A stretch of DNA of 64,000 nucleotides, from positions 1-64,000 of the forward strand of contig CALLUD010000030.1 in assembly GCA_938011325.1 (NCBI GenBank). The letters are read 5' to 3'. The translations under genes and the position numbers were made by a program. This document shows, piece by piece, positions 43,179-51,043 of this stretch (the first letter of the stretch is position 1; the number at the start of each line of letters is the position of its first letter). The notes below the pieces were generated by a model. It saw nothing but the letters and a program-made list of their open reading frames with translations, did no database searches and was not told where the DNA came from. The stretch comes from an uncultured Spartobacteria bacterium. Lineage in GTDB: Bacteria; Verrucomicrobiota; Verrucomicrobiia; Chthoniobacterales; JAATET01.

Positions 43179-43883
43179 TTATCGATGCTCCTCCCCGATT
43201 GTCGAATCGGATGTCGCATCCGCCTTCTCATCTGCGATCGGGGCGGCCTCCAATCCCGGAATCTTCGCATAGCCGATGAACACGCTCCCCGGTCCCCCGC
43301 CGTCTTCCCGCGGCTTCGGAATCTGGAAGTCGAACACGCTCACGCCGGACATCTTTTCTCCATCGAAGGTCCGCCCCTCGCTTGCGCCAAACATCACCTG
43401 GCGCCCGTCGCTTTTTCGCCGGCCGAGATAGATCATCGTGTGCGTCACGGGCGGATCGCGCTCCGTGCTGTAAGTCCCGGTCCAGAACAGCAGGTCCCCC
43501 GGTCGCAGGTCGTCCAGTTCGAAGCTCTCCTTGCTCCGGCTGACCACCGCCTCGAATTCATCCGCCTTTCGTGCCCACACATATTGTTCGCTCGCGGTGC
43601 GCGGCACCTCGTCGATGCCGCATTCGCGCAGGACGTAGTAAATCGTCCCCGAGCAGTCCATCCCGCCATTTGCGGGATCCGCGGAGCCGTATGCGTAGCC
43701 GAGATTTCGTTGCGTGAGTTCCAGCGCCCGGGTCAGCAAGGCGCGCACCGCCGGAGGGTTTGATTCGAAGTCGGCGAGTTCGGCCGGCGTCATCGAAAAG
43801 ACCTTTGTCGCCGGGGGCTCCGCGGCGGAAAGTGAAAGTGAAAGAAAAACAGCCAGAGCGAGAAATCGTCGAAGTCCAGACAC
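43179..43883 (-). CDS. Secreted NlpC/P60-type cysteine peptidase
   Basis: A 234-residue exported protein. A GTG at 43883 gives a standard signal peptide (SGLRRFLALAVFLSLSLSAAE); the frame is open a little further to a TTG at 43928 but that adds a charged, unlikely N-terminus. The NlpC/P60 domain shows LGYAYGSADPANGGMDCSGT with the catalytic Cys, LRPGDLLFWTGTY, and THTMIYLGR with the catalytic His. It probably cleaves peptidoglycan peptides. It lies 9 nt upstream of dnaX on the same strand, so both may share a transcript. Confidence 0.75.
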   Translation of the reverse strand: MSGLRRFLALAVFLSLSLSAAEPPATKVFSMTPAELADFESNPPAVRALLTRALELTQRNLGYAYGSADPANGGMDCSGTIYYVLRECGIDEVPRTASEQYVWARKADEFEAVVSRSKESFELDDLRPGDLLFWTGTYSTERDPPVTHTMIYLGRRKSDGRQVMFGASEGRTFDGEKMSGVSVFDFQIPKPREDGGGPGSVFIGYAKIPGLEAAPIADEKADATSDSTIGEEHR

Positions 43884-43976
43884 GCACCCGGGATTCGCAT
43901 CCCGATTCCCTTGCGGACGGCGCGACAAGACAGGAATGAATTGATTCCGTCACGAAGCGACGCGACCTTCAACATC

Positions 43977-44270
43977 ATGAGCAAATCCACCATCCCTGTT
44001 TCGCAATACATCGACACCCTCACGGAGAACGCCCGCGCGCTCCTCGCCGCAACGTCCGACGCCGCCGAGATCAAAGTCGCCGAGGCCCGAAAAAGACTGG
44101 CTGAAGCCCTCGACGGCGGCCGCGACATCTACGACCGCGTGAAAAGGAGCGCCAGCCGCAGCGCGAGGATCGCCGACGAGCGGATGCACGAAAATCCCTA
44201 CGCACCCATCGGCATTGCCCTCGTGATCGGTGTGCTGCTCGCGGTGTTCCTGATCCGCCCGCGCAAGTAA
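43977..44270 (+). CDS. YqjD/ElaB-type DUF883 membrane-anchored protein
   Basis: A 97-residue protein: an amphipathic helical region (residues 5-65, YIDTLTENARALLAATSDAA and AEARKRLAEALDGGRDIYDR), then the family motif HENPYAPIGIALVIGVLLAV, a single C-terminal transmembrane helix, and the basic tail RPRK. Family members bind ribosomes at the inner membrane in stationary phase in E. coli. Start is ATG 43977; a longer open frame from 43911 has no homologue-like sequence. Divergent from the NlpC/P60 gene. Confidence 0.8.
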   Translation: MSKSTIPVSQYIDTLTENARALLAATSDAAEIKVAEARKRLAEALDGGRDIYDRVKRSASRSARIADERMHENPYAPIGIALVIGVLLAVFLIRPRK

Positions 44271-44339
44271 CCCACACCGCAACTCTCGAAAAATATCGCG
44301 GGGCAGAATTTCGCGCTCCCACCCGCACTTCGAAAAAGG

Positions 44340-44427
44340 TGGCGGAGGGGGTGGGATTCGAACCCACGGTCCCTTGCGGGACAGCGGTTTTCAAGACCGC
44401 CGCAATCGACCACTCTGCCACCCCTCC
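44340..44427 (-). tRNA. tRNA-Ser (anticodon UGA)
   Basis: The minus strand folds as a class II tRNA of 88 nt including an encoded CCA: acceptor GGAGGGG pairs with CCCCTCC (discriminator G), a D-arm contains GTGGCAGAGTGGTCGA, the anticodon stem-loop GCGGT-CTTGAAA-ACCGC gives anticodon TGA, an extended variable arm is present (TGTCCCGCAAGGGACC), and the T-arm contains GGGTTCGAATCCC. It reads UCA-type serine codons. Confidence 0.97.
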
Positions 44428-44541
44428 AGCTCCGTGGATCGCCCTTTCACAGGCGCACGCGACCGGAGAAGCGCGAGCGTAGGCCGGAATTGAAATTGGT
44501 CAAGGACCATGGCCGCGACCCGCGTCGTCGGCCCGTCCCGC

Positions 44542-44781
44542 TCAGTAAATGACGCGGATCGCAGGCTTCGGCTTCGGCCGGCGCGCCGCCCGTTTCTTCG
44601 CCTCGCTCGAGGTCTTTGGTGGGTTGACAGACCACGGTGCCGGGGGGAGCTGATCTGCCGGCACCCCTTTGAACCTCGCCAGCTGATACAGCAGCGCCTC
44701 TTCAAAAGCCTCGGTCGGATAGACCGGAGACTTGTCCGCACCGGAAAGTCGTTCCGCACCACCCTCCGTTTTCAACTCCAT
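44542..44781 (-). CDS. Small basic protein of unknown function
   Basis: A 79-codon frame starting MELKTEGGAERLSGADKSPV, with a helical middle (PTEAFEEALLYQLARFKGVP) and a strongly basic, Pro/Lys/Arg-rich C-terminus (EAKKRAARRPKPKPAIRVIY). The composition is protein-like and it lies upstream of tRNA-Ser on the same strand. I recognise no family. A start further upstream, at one of several ATGs near 44800-44865, is possible. The stretch 44782-45130 holds nothing else that I can support. Confidence 0.4.
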   Translation of the reverse strand: MELKTEGGAERLSGADKSPVYPTEAFEEALLYQLARFKGVPADQLPPAPWSVNPPKTSSEAKKRAARRPKPKPAIRVIY

Positions 44782-45130
44782 TGAGGAACCACCATTAAAC
44801 GCACTGGGCATGGTTTGCATACTCACCCAAAACGAAGCATGCGCGCACTTCGCCAAGAGTTTCAAGAGAAAGGCTCACCGTCGGGCATCCCCAAAATGGG
44901 GGATAGCGCAGTGGAGGAAATTCCTTGTCGAACGCGCCCCTCGCCTGTTCGCAGCTCGAGCTCCCGCCGTGCCTGGCCGTCGTCCCCCCTCCCTCGTGCA
45001 ACTTGCAATCCATGGGAAAACAACCAAACATGATTCGAACGCCGACTCGCATTTCCTTTGAACGGACTCACCTCCGAAGGCGGTCGATCGACTTCAATTT
45101 GCATTACAGATTCAGACTCCAACTCGCTTG

Positions 45131-45529
45131 ATGAAGCCATTTCTCCTCCTTCTCTCGCTCGTATTGATTGGAACAACGGCCTTCGCGGAGCTGCCTCCAT
45201 CGGCTTACGAGAAAATGCAACGCGAAGCCTCCGAGGTGCTGCGATTGAACGTGCTGCGTGTGGATGTCGAGGCAACCGATGAAGCCGGCACGGAAGATGT
45301 CACGTTGGTCGCCGAGGTCCTCAAGGTCGGTCGCAGCAAGGCGAAGATCAAGCAGGGCGACCTGATCACGATCAAATACCGCGTCGTTGAACGACCGAAG
45401 GGCTGGGCAGGCCCGGGAGAGGTTCCGGTGCCCGAGCAGGCCACCGAGACGGTAGCGTTTCTCAATCCCGTCGAAGGGACGGCGGATTACGCCCCTGCTG
45501 CTGGCGCGATGAGCTTCAGCCTGTTCTAG
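45131..45529 (+). CDS. Small secreted beta-rich protein of unknown function
   Basis: A 132-residue protein with a clear signal peptide (MKPFLLLLSLVLIGTTAFAE). The mature part has an OB-like strand pattern: VLRLNVLRVDVEATDEAG, VTLVAEVLKVGRSKAKIKQG, DLITIKYRVV. Small secreted proteins with this pattern are common and uncharacterised. Start is ATG 45131; a TTG one codon earlier is possible. It lies 13 nt before the CDF transporter on the same strand and may share its transcript. Confidence 0.65.
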   Translation: MKPFLLLLSLVLIGTTAFAELPPSAYEKMQREASEVLRLNVLRVDVEATDEAGTEDVTLVAEVLKVGRSKAKIKQGDLITIKYRVVERPKGWAGPGEVPVPEQATETVAFLNPVEGTADYAPAAGAMSFSLF

Positions 45530-45542
45530 CTGTCCCTCTTCC

Positions 45543-46466
45543 ATGAAGCGCTCCCTCCGCGATCTCAGCCAGGAGGGTGGTCGCCTGATTCTTATCGGTG
45601 TCGCGGCAAATGCCGCGCTGGCCGTTATCAAGGTCACCGCCGGCATTTGGGGCAACTCCAACGCGCTCCTCGCGGACGGGCTGGAGTCCGCGCTCGACAT
45701 CTTTAGCTCGGTGATGATCTGGGGCGCCGTCTACTACGCGGGAAAGCCGCCGGATGAGGAGCACCCCTACGGTCACGGCAAACTCGAGTCGCTGGCCGCT
45801 GTGGTGACGGCGATCTTGCTGATTGGTGCCGGAGCTTCCGTGGCCGCACACAGCGCATGGGAGATTTTCCAGCACTTCGTCCGCCCCCAGTCGATCGATC
45901 AGATGCCCGAGCCATGGACGCTCGGCGTGCTCGTGGTCGTCATCGCCACGAAGGAAATCTTCTACCACCGCCTCATGAAGGCCAGCCGCGACCTCGGCAG
46001 CATCGCCATCCAGTCCGAGGCATGGCATCACCGCTCGGACGCGCTCACCTCCGTCGCCGCGTTTCTGGGTATTTCCATCGCATTGATTGGTGGCGAGGGC
46101 TGGGAAAGCGCCGATGACTGGGCCGCGTTGTTTTCCTGCGGCGTGATCCTGAGAAACGGCTTCGGAATGCTGCGGCGAAGCGTGGGCGAAGTGATCGACG
46201 AGCAGGTTTCCCCGGAGCTGGCGGAGCAGATCGTCACGGTCGCATGCGGTGTCCCGGGCGTTTCAAGCGCCGAAAAATGCCGGGTGCGCAAGAGCGGCCT
46301 GACTTTGATTGCCGACCTGCACATCCGCGTCCCCGGGACGCTCTCCGTGCAGGAGGGGCACCAGATCTCTCACGACGTCAAGGACCGCCTCATGGAAGCG
46401 CATCTCCAGCTCCACGACGTGACGATCCACCTCGAACCTGAGGGGATGCCGCCGTGCGACGACTAG
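45543..46466 (+). CDS. Cation diffusion facilitator (FieF/MamB-like) transporter
   Basis: A 307-residue metal/proton antiporter. TM2 carries ADGLESALDIF (Asp...Asp site), TM5 carries AWHHRSDALTS (His...Asp site), and the C-terminal ferredoxin-like domain (from about residue 210, VACGVPGVSSAEKCRVRKSG) contains the His/Asp cytoplasmic metal residues. The D-D/H-D site set resembles FieF, which exports Zn2+ or Fe2+. It is convergent with accA, 4 nt between stops. Confidence 0.88.
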   Translation: MKRSLRDLSQEGGRLILIGVAANAALAVIKVTAGIWGNSNALLADGLESALDIFSSVMIWGAVYYAGKPPDEEHPYGHGKLESLAAVVTAILLIGAGASVAAHSAWEIFQHFVRPQSIDQMPEPWTLGVLVVVIATKEIFYHRLMKASRDLGSIAIQSEAWHHRSDALTSVAAFLGISIALIGGEGWESADDWAALFSCGVILRNGFGMLRRSVGEVIDEQVSPELAEQIVTVACGVPGVSSAEKCRVRKSGLTLIADLHIRVPGTLSVQEGHQISHDVKDRLMEAHLQLHDVTIHLEPEGMPPCDD

Positions 46467-46470
46467 TCTC

Positions 46471-47430
46471 CTACTCCTCCGCGACGACGCCCATGGCGCG
46501 GAACTTCGCGTAGCGCTGGTCGAGAAGCTTGTCGATGGAGAGTTTGGAAAGCTCCGTCAACGCGTCGACGACCGCCTTTTTGAGAAGATCCGCCGCCTGC
46601 TGGTGATTGTGATGCGCGCCACCGAGCGGCTCGGGAATCACGCCGTCCACCACACCGAGTTCGGTGAGTTCGCGGGCGTTGAGTTTAAGGGCCTCGGCCG
46701 CCTCCGGCGCGTGTTTGCGATGCTTCCAAAGAATCGCCGCGCAACCCTCCGGACTGATGACGGAATAGTAGGCGTTTTCGAGCATCAATACGCGGTCGGC
46801 CACGCCAATGCCAAGCGCACCACCGGAGCCACCCTCGCCGATCACCACGCTGACGACCGGAGTGCGCAGGATCATCATTTCGCGAATGTTCACCGCGATC
46901 GCCTCCGCGATATGCCGCTCCTCGGCACCCACACCGGGAAAGGCTCCCGGAGTGTCGATGAGCGTTACGACGGGCAGCTCGAATTTCTCGGCGAGCTTCA
47001 TCAGTCGGAGCGCCTTGCGGTAACCCTCGGGATGCGGACTGCCGAAATTGCGGAGCAGGTTCTCCTTCACGTCGCGGCCCTTTTGCTGGCCGATGACCAC
47101 GCACTTCACGCCGCCGATCGTCGCAAGGCCGGCTGGCATCGAAGCGTCATCGCCAAACAAACGGTCCCCATGCAGTTCGACGAAATCGGTGAACGCCAGG
47201 TTGATGTAATCGAGGAAGAACGGACGCTGGATGTGCCGTGCGATTTGCACACGTTGCCACGCGTTGAGGTTTTCGTAAATCTCGCGTCGCGTCGCCTCGA
47301 TCTTCCGGGCAATGGTTTGCACCTCCTCGTTCGAGTCGATGTCCTGCCCCTGCAGGTGTTTCTTGATGTCCTCGAGCTTGTGCTCGAGCTCGACGATCGG
47401 TTTTTCGAAATCCAGCGGTTGAACCCTCAT
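46471..47430 (-). CDS. accA: Acetyl-CoA carboxylase carboxyltransferase subunit alpha
   Basis: A 319-residue subunit of the heteromeric acetyl-CoA carboxylase that transfers the carboxyl group from biotin to acetyl-CoA, giving malonyl-CoA for fatty acid synthesis. The N-terminus DFEKPIVELEHKLEDIK is typical, and the core shows ATIGGVKCVVIGQQKGRD, TLIDTPGAFPGVGAEER and VIGEGGSGGALGIGVADRV. The accD partner is not in the window. It lies 8 nt downstream of the LysM/YkuD-like gene on the same strand. Confidence 0.96.
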   Translation of the reverse strand: MRVQPLDFEKPIVELEHKLEDIKKHLQGQDIDSNEEVQTIARKIEATRREIYENLNAWQRVQIARHIQRPFFLDYINLAFTDFVELHGDRLFGDDASMPAGLATIGGVKCVVIGQQKGRDVKENLLRNFGSPHPEGYRKALRLMKLAEKFELPVVTLIDTPGAFPGVGAEERHIAEAIAVNIREMMILRTPVVSVVIGEGGSGGALGIGVADRVLMLENAYYSVISPEGCAAILWKHRKHAPEAAEALKLNARELTELGVVDGVIPEPLGGAHHNHQQAADLLKKAVVDALTELSKLSIDKLLDQRYAKFRAMGVVAEE

Positions 47431-47438
47431 GATGAAAT

Positions 47439-48284
47439 CTATTGAACGGTCACCGGCGTGCCTCGGGTGACCAATGGAAAAATCTCCTCGATGTGCTCCT
47501 GCGATACGACGATGCCCGGCGGCAGGGGCTGTGTCGCGCCGTTTTCATCCGTCTCGATATAGCCGCGAATGATCGCATTTCCGTCCGAGAGCATGATCCA
47601 GCGGTCGCTTCCAATGTAACCGGGCTCGGCAAAAGCAACGCGATCCGAGCCCCGAAGCGCGATCTTGTCCTTCACCGTCATGTCCTTGTTCAGGGCGCCT
47701 GCGCCCTGCAGGGAAAGAATCGGGTATTCCTTGAAGAACACTCCCTTGTCGAGCAGCGTGAGTGTCTTCGCCTCCTTGTTGATCACGATGCTCGTGTCGA
47801 GCTGGGGCACGCGAAGCTGCTGGCCGATTTGCAGGTCGATCGAGAGCAGATTGTTCGAGCGGAGGATCAGCTCGGCGCTGGAGTTTGTCTTCGAGGCCAC
47901 GCGAATCAACGAATCGCCACTCACGACTGTGTAGTCGATCTTGTCGGGGCCGGGCATCGACGTGAAGACGAACTGCGTATTGATCTCGCCCAGCGCATCC
48001 TTCGCCTCGGCAAGCTTCGTGGACTGCGGATACTGCGTCAGGAAATCGAGCAGTGCCGTGCGCGCTTCGAGCAGGTTCCCCTCCTTCTTCAGAGCGATCG
48101 CCTTTTCAAAGGCCGGAATGCTGTAGTCGGGCAATGGAGTGGGCGGCGGTGCATCCGCGAGTTGCTTGGCCTCCTGCTCGTCGAGCTTCGCAGGCTTCAC
48201 GTAAAGCTGGTATCCAAACCAGCCGGCGGCTCCAAAGACCACTGCCACCAGAAGCAACAGAACCGCGACCAGAAACCACTTCAT
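47439..48284 (-). CDS. LysM protein with degenerate L,D-transpeptidase (YkuD) domain
   Basis: A 281-residue protein anchored by one N-terminal transmembrane helix (residues 3-27). A tetratricopeptide-like segment (FEKAIALKKEGNLLEARTAL) follows, then a LysM domain (IDYTVVSGDSLIRVASKTNS to LQIGQQLRVP). The last ~110 residues follow the YkuD fold: SIVINKEAKTLTLLDKG, then IVVSQEHIEEIFPLVTRGTP. The catalytic S-H-G-C-I-R motif is absent; that place reads PPGIVVS. It probably binds peptidoglycan without cross-linking it. It is followed 8 nt later by accA. Confidence 0.7.
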   Translation of the reverse strand: MKWFLVAVLLLLVAVVFGAAGWFGYQLYVKPAKLDEQEAKQLADAPPPTPLPDYSIPAFEKAIALKKEGNLLEARTALLDFLTQYPQSTKLAEAKDALGEINTQFVFTSMPGPDKIDYTVVSGDSLIRVASKTNSSAELILRSNNLLSIDLQIGQQLRVPQLDTSIVINKEAKTLTLLDKGVFFKEYPILSLQGAGALNKDMTVKDKIALRGSDRVAFAEPGYIGSDRWIMLSDGNAIIRGYIETDENGATQPLPPGIVVSQEHIEEIFPLVTRGTPVTVQ

Positions 48285-48336
48285 CGCGAAAAGACTGCCG
48301 AAACGCCGGTAATTAGAAAAGCCCTAAGAAAGCCGC

Positions 48337-48861
48337 TCACAGCAGGCCGCGGCGTCTCCATTCCTCGATGTTCTCACCGGCCGATCGCTGGATGAGATCG
48401 ACCGTGAACTTCAGAAGGCACACCTCCCAGGCGTCGTCGACCCCCTCGATCAATGTCGCCATCGGTTCATCACGACCATCCATCAGCTCGCCGAGCCGGC
48501 CAATCACCTGCTCCTTCGGCTCGTGGACGATCTCTTCGCTGATGTCCGTCTTCCGAAACTGGAACCCGTAGCGGAGAAACTTCAGCTCGCGACCCCGGGT
48601 TTCCAGCCAGTCGGCAAATCCCCGCGCCTCCTCGCCAAAGCCCTCGAGCAGCAGCTTGGAATAATGGTGCGGCGAAACAATCGTCGGGCGCTCCGCATGG
48701 ATCCGCCCATCCCGCACGCGCACGCGATCCACGTGATCCATCAGCTCCGAGACGAGAAAGAACCGAAAACTTGTCGTGCCGAAGGTCTCGATCAACCGCT
48801 GCGGAGGACGGATCACGCGCGTGTTCTCCAGCGCATATTGGAAATCGTCCTCGCTAAACAT
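48337..48861 (-). CDS. Conserved-looking protein of unknown function
   Basis: A 174-residue soluble protein without signal or membrane segment. Segments such as RPPQRLIETFGTTSFRFFLV, RPTIVSPHHYSKLLLEGFGE and ETRGRELKFLRYGFQFRKTD look like a folded alpha/beta protein with normal codon use, so it is a real gene. I do not recognise the family. It lies 52 nt upstream of the LysM/YkuD-like gene and is divergent from ispH. Confidence 0.65.
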   Translation of the reverse strand: MFSEDDFQYALENTRVIRPPQRLIETFGTTSFRFFLVSELMDHVDRVRVRDGRIHAERPTIVSPHHYSKLLLEGFGEEARGFADWLETRGRELKFLRYGFQFRKTDISEEIVHEPKEQVIGRLGELMDGRDEPMATLIEGVDDAWEVCLLKFTVDLIQRSAGENIEEWRRRGLL

Positions 48862-49002
48862 CGGGCGTGAAAAATAGGCGGCCCGCTCCCGGAAGCAACC
48901 CCGTTTTCGTCTTTACCCTTGAGAAGTGCCTCGCTCCGAAGAAGATTGCGGGAACGCTGCCGAAGCCACCGGTTTCGCTTTTTCGCCATCCCATTCCTCA
49001 AC

Positions 49003-50220
49003 TTGAGCAACCTCGACACACCACCCGCCGCCACCCCAAAGCGAATCAATCTCCGCACCCCGGAGGTGATGGAACGCGTGCAGGCCGAGGTCGAGCGCCA
49101 CTACCGCAGCGAACTCGTCGAGCGCATCCGCGCCGAGGGAGGCGCCATCACGGTTGGTCAGACCACAATCCGACTCGCGAAGGAATTTGGCTTCTGCTAC
49201 GGCGTCGAGCGCGCGATCGATCTCGCCTACGCCGCGCGGAAGGTCTTCCCGGACCGGCGCATCTTTCTTCTCGGCGAAATCATTCACAACCCGGACGTCA
49301 ACGCGCAGATCGCCGAAATGGGCATTCAGCATCTCGCGGCTCACCCGGCCGATGCCGATATCGACGCCCTTCAGCCCGATGATGTCGTCATTGTTCCGGC
49401 ATTCGGTGCCGAGGTCCCGGTCGTCGAGGCGGTCCGCAAACACGACTGCCAGATCGTGGACACGACCTGCGGCGACGTGATGAGCGTCTGGAAGCGCGTG
49501 CGCCAAAACGCGCGCGAGCAGGTCACGTCCATCATTCACGGAAAGGCATCTCATGAGGAAACCCGCGCCACCGCCTCCCGCGCGCTCGGCGACGGTTCCG
49601 GCCATTATCTCGTTGTCCTGAATCTCGAGGAAACGGACCGCGTCGCCGACTACATCCGGCACGGCGGAGATCGCGAAGCGTTTCTCGCGGCCTTCCGTGG
49701 TGCGCACTCGGAAGGATTCGACCCCGACGTGCACCTGCGAAAAGTCGGTGTCGCGAATCAAACCACGATGCTCCGCAGCGAAACCGAGGAGGTGCAACGG
49801 CGGATTCGTGCAGCCATCGCCGACCGCGACAATGGAGATGTCTCGAATTTCCGGTTCTTCGACACGATATGCGGCGCAACCCAGAATCGTCAGGACGCCT
49901 TGTTCCAGCTCTTGGATGCGCCTCTCGATCTGCTCATCGTCGTCGGCGGCTACAACAGTTCGAACACCACGCACCTCGCGGAGATCGGCGAGCGCAAGGT
50001 GCCGACCTATTTCATCCGCAACGCCGCTTGCCTTCGATCGAGCAGCGAGATCGCCCATTTCGATCTCCACGCGAAACAGGAAATCGTCTCCCGCGACTGG
50101 CTCCCGGGCGGACCGCTTCGCATCGGCATTACCGCCGGCGCGTCATGCCCCAACAACCTTATCGAGGATTCGATCCGCCGCCTGCTGGAACTGCGGGGAG
50201 AACCATCGCCACTCCCCTGA
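49003..50220 (+). CDS. ispH: 4-hydroxy-3-methylbut-2-enyl diphosphate reductase (IspH/LytB), long form
   Basis: A 405-residue enzyme of the last MEP-pathway step, producing IPP and DMAPP. The three [4Fe-4S] cysteines are Cys65 (FGFCYGVERA), Cys156 (DTTCGDV) and Cys382 (GASCPNN). The length and the N-terminal extension are those of the plant/cyanobacterial-type long form rather than the ~315-residue E. coli type. The start is uncertain: the TTG at 49003 gives LSNLDTPPAATPKRINL, a family-like beginning, and the first in-frame ATG (49069) would remove part of it. Confidence 0.93.
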   Translation: MSNLDTPPAATPKRINLRTPEVMERVQAEVERHYRSELVERIRAEGGAITVGQTTIRLAKEFGFCYGVERAIDLAYAARKVFPDRRIFLLGEIIHNPDVNAQIAEMGIQHLAAHPADADIDALQPDDVVIVPAFGAEVPVVEAVRKHDCQIVDTTCGDVMSVWKRVRQNAREQVTSIIHGKASHEETRATASRALGDGSGHYLVVLNLEETDRVADYIRHGGDREAFLAAFRGAHSEGFDPDVHLRKVGVANQTTMLRSETEEVQRRIRAAIADRDNGDVSNFRFFDTICGATQNRQDALFQLLDAPLDLLIVVGGYNSSNTTHLAEIGERKVPTYFIRNAACLRSSSEIAHFDLHAKQEIVSRDWLPGGPLRIGITAGASCPNNLIEDSIRRLLELRGEPSPLP

Positions 50221-50249
50221 TTCCCTCTCACGGGCCTCGAAGTCCGCGC

Positions 50250-51041
50250 CTAGCGCTGCCAGAAATACGCCGGTGGAAATCCGCACGAGAGCAACTTCAC
50301 CACGTGACGCAGCTTCCGCGAAGGATGCCGTGCACCCACACGCCGCAAGGCAAACGGATCGCGAACGCCTGCGTTCACTCCAAACTTGAGCGTGACCGCC
50401 GTTTCGTAGCCCGCCTCTTCGACGAGATCACGCACGGCGCGCGACCATTTTCCATAGGGATAGCAAAAATGCCGGATCGGCCGCCCGAAGAGGTCCTCGA
50501 GTTTTTTCTTCGAAGCGAAAATCTCCTCCCGCGCCCGCTCGACGGGAATCTCCGTCAGGCGCGGATGGGTAAGCGTGTGGGCGCCGATTTCATGTCCCGC
50601 GGCCAGCCAGTCACGGACCTCCGCGGCATCCATCAACGCATCCGGCGCCTCTCCGTGCTCGCGCACGTCCCAGTGGTTCACGCCGCCAAGCGCATCCGCG
50701 ACCAGATATTGAATCGCGCTCATTCGATGCTCCGCAAGCACGGGCAGCGCGTGGCGCAACACGGTGCGACTGCCGTCATCGAACGTCAGAACCACGCGAC
50801 GCGGCTCGTTTGGCGAAGAAAATTCACGCCAGGAATCTAGGGAGGCCGTCGCAAAACCGCTTTGTGCGATTTCACGAATCTGCCACGCAAAAAGCCCCTC
50901 ACCGACATAAAGACTTTTCATCCGCACGCCCTTCGGCAGACTGCCCAGCTTGTGAAAGACAAGGACGGGAATTCCCGTCCCAAATTTTCCCTCAAAAGGC
51001 CGCAGTGACGCATAACCCATGTGTTCGAGCGGATTCCCCAT
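50250..51041 (-). CDS. Polysaccharide deacetylase (NodB domain)
   Basis: A 263-residue protein with a NodB homology domain: VPVLVFHKLG-like start (GIPVLVFHKLGSLPKGVRMK), the catalytic VLTFDDGSRT, metal His pair in IGAHTLTHPRL and HFCYPYGKWSRAVRDLVEEA. Unlike the homologue at 32073, this one has the envelope-type T-F-D-D-G motif and sits beside glycosyltransferases, so it probably deacetylates a cell-surface polysaccharide, though no signal peptide is evident. Alternative starts exist (ATG 51041 or 51020); the first lies 2 nt from the divergent glycosyltransferase start. Confidence 0.82.
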   Translation of the reverse strand: MGNPLEHMGYASLRPFEGKFGTGIPVLVFHKLGSLPKGVRMKSLYVGEGLFAWQIREIAQSGFATASLDSWREFSSPNEPRRVVLTFDDGSRTVLRHALPVLAEHRMSAIQYLVADALGGVNHWDVREHGEAPDALMDAAEVRDWLAAGHEIGAHTLTHPRLTEIPVERAREEIFASKKKLEDLFGRPIRHFCYPYGKWSRAVRDLVEEAGYETAVTLKFGVNAGVRDPFALRRVGARHPSRKLRHVVKLLSCGFPPAYFWQR

Positions 51042-51043
51042 TG

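Noticed and set aside
44340..44427. tRNA-Ser as an integration site of a genomic island
   Set aside because: No integrase, direct repeat of the tRNA 3' end or mobile genes were seen on either side; flanking genes look chromosomal.
44862..45275. A 137-codon minus-strand frame across the 44.8-45.1 kb gap
   Set aside because: It overlaps the secreted protein gene in antisense, with erratic composition and no recognisable domain.
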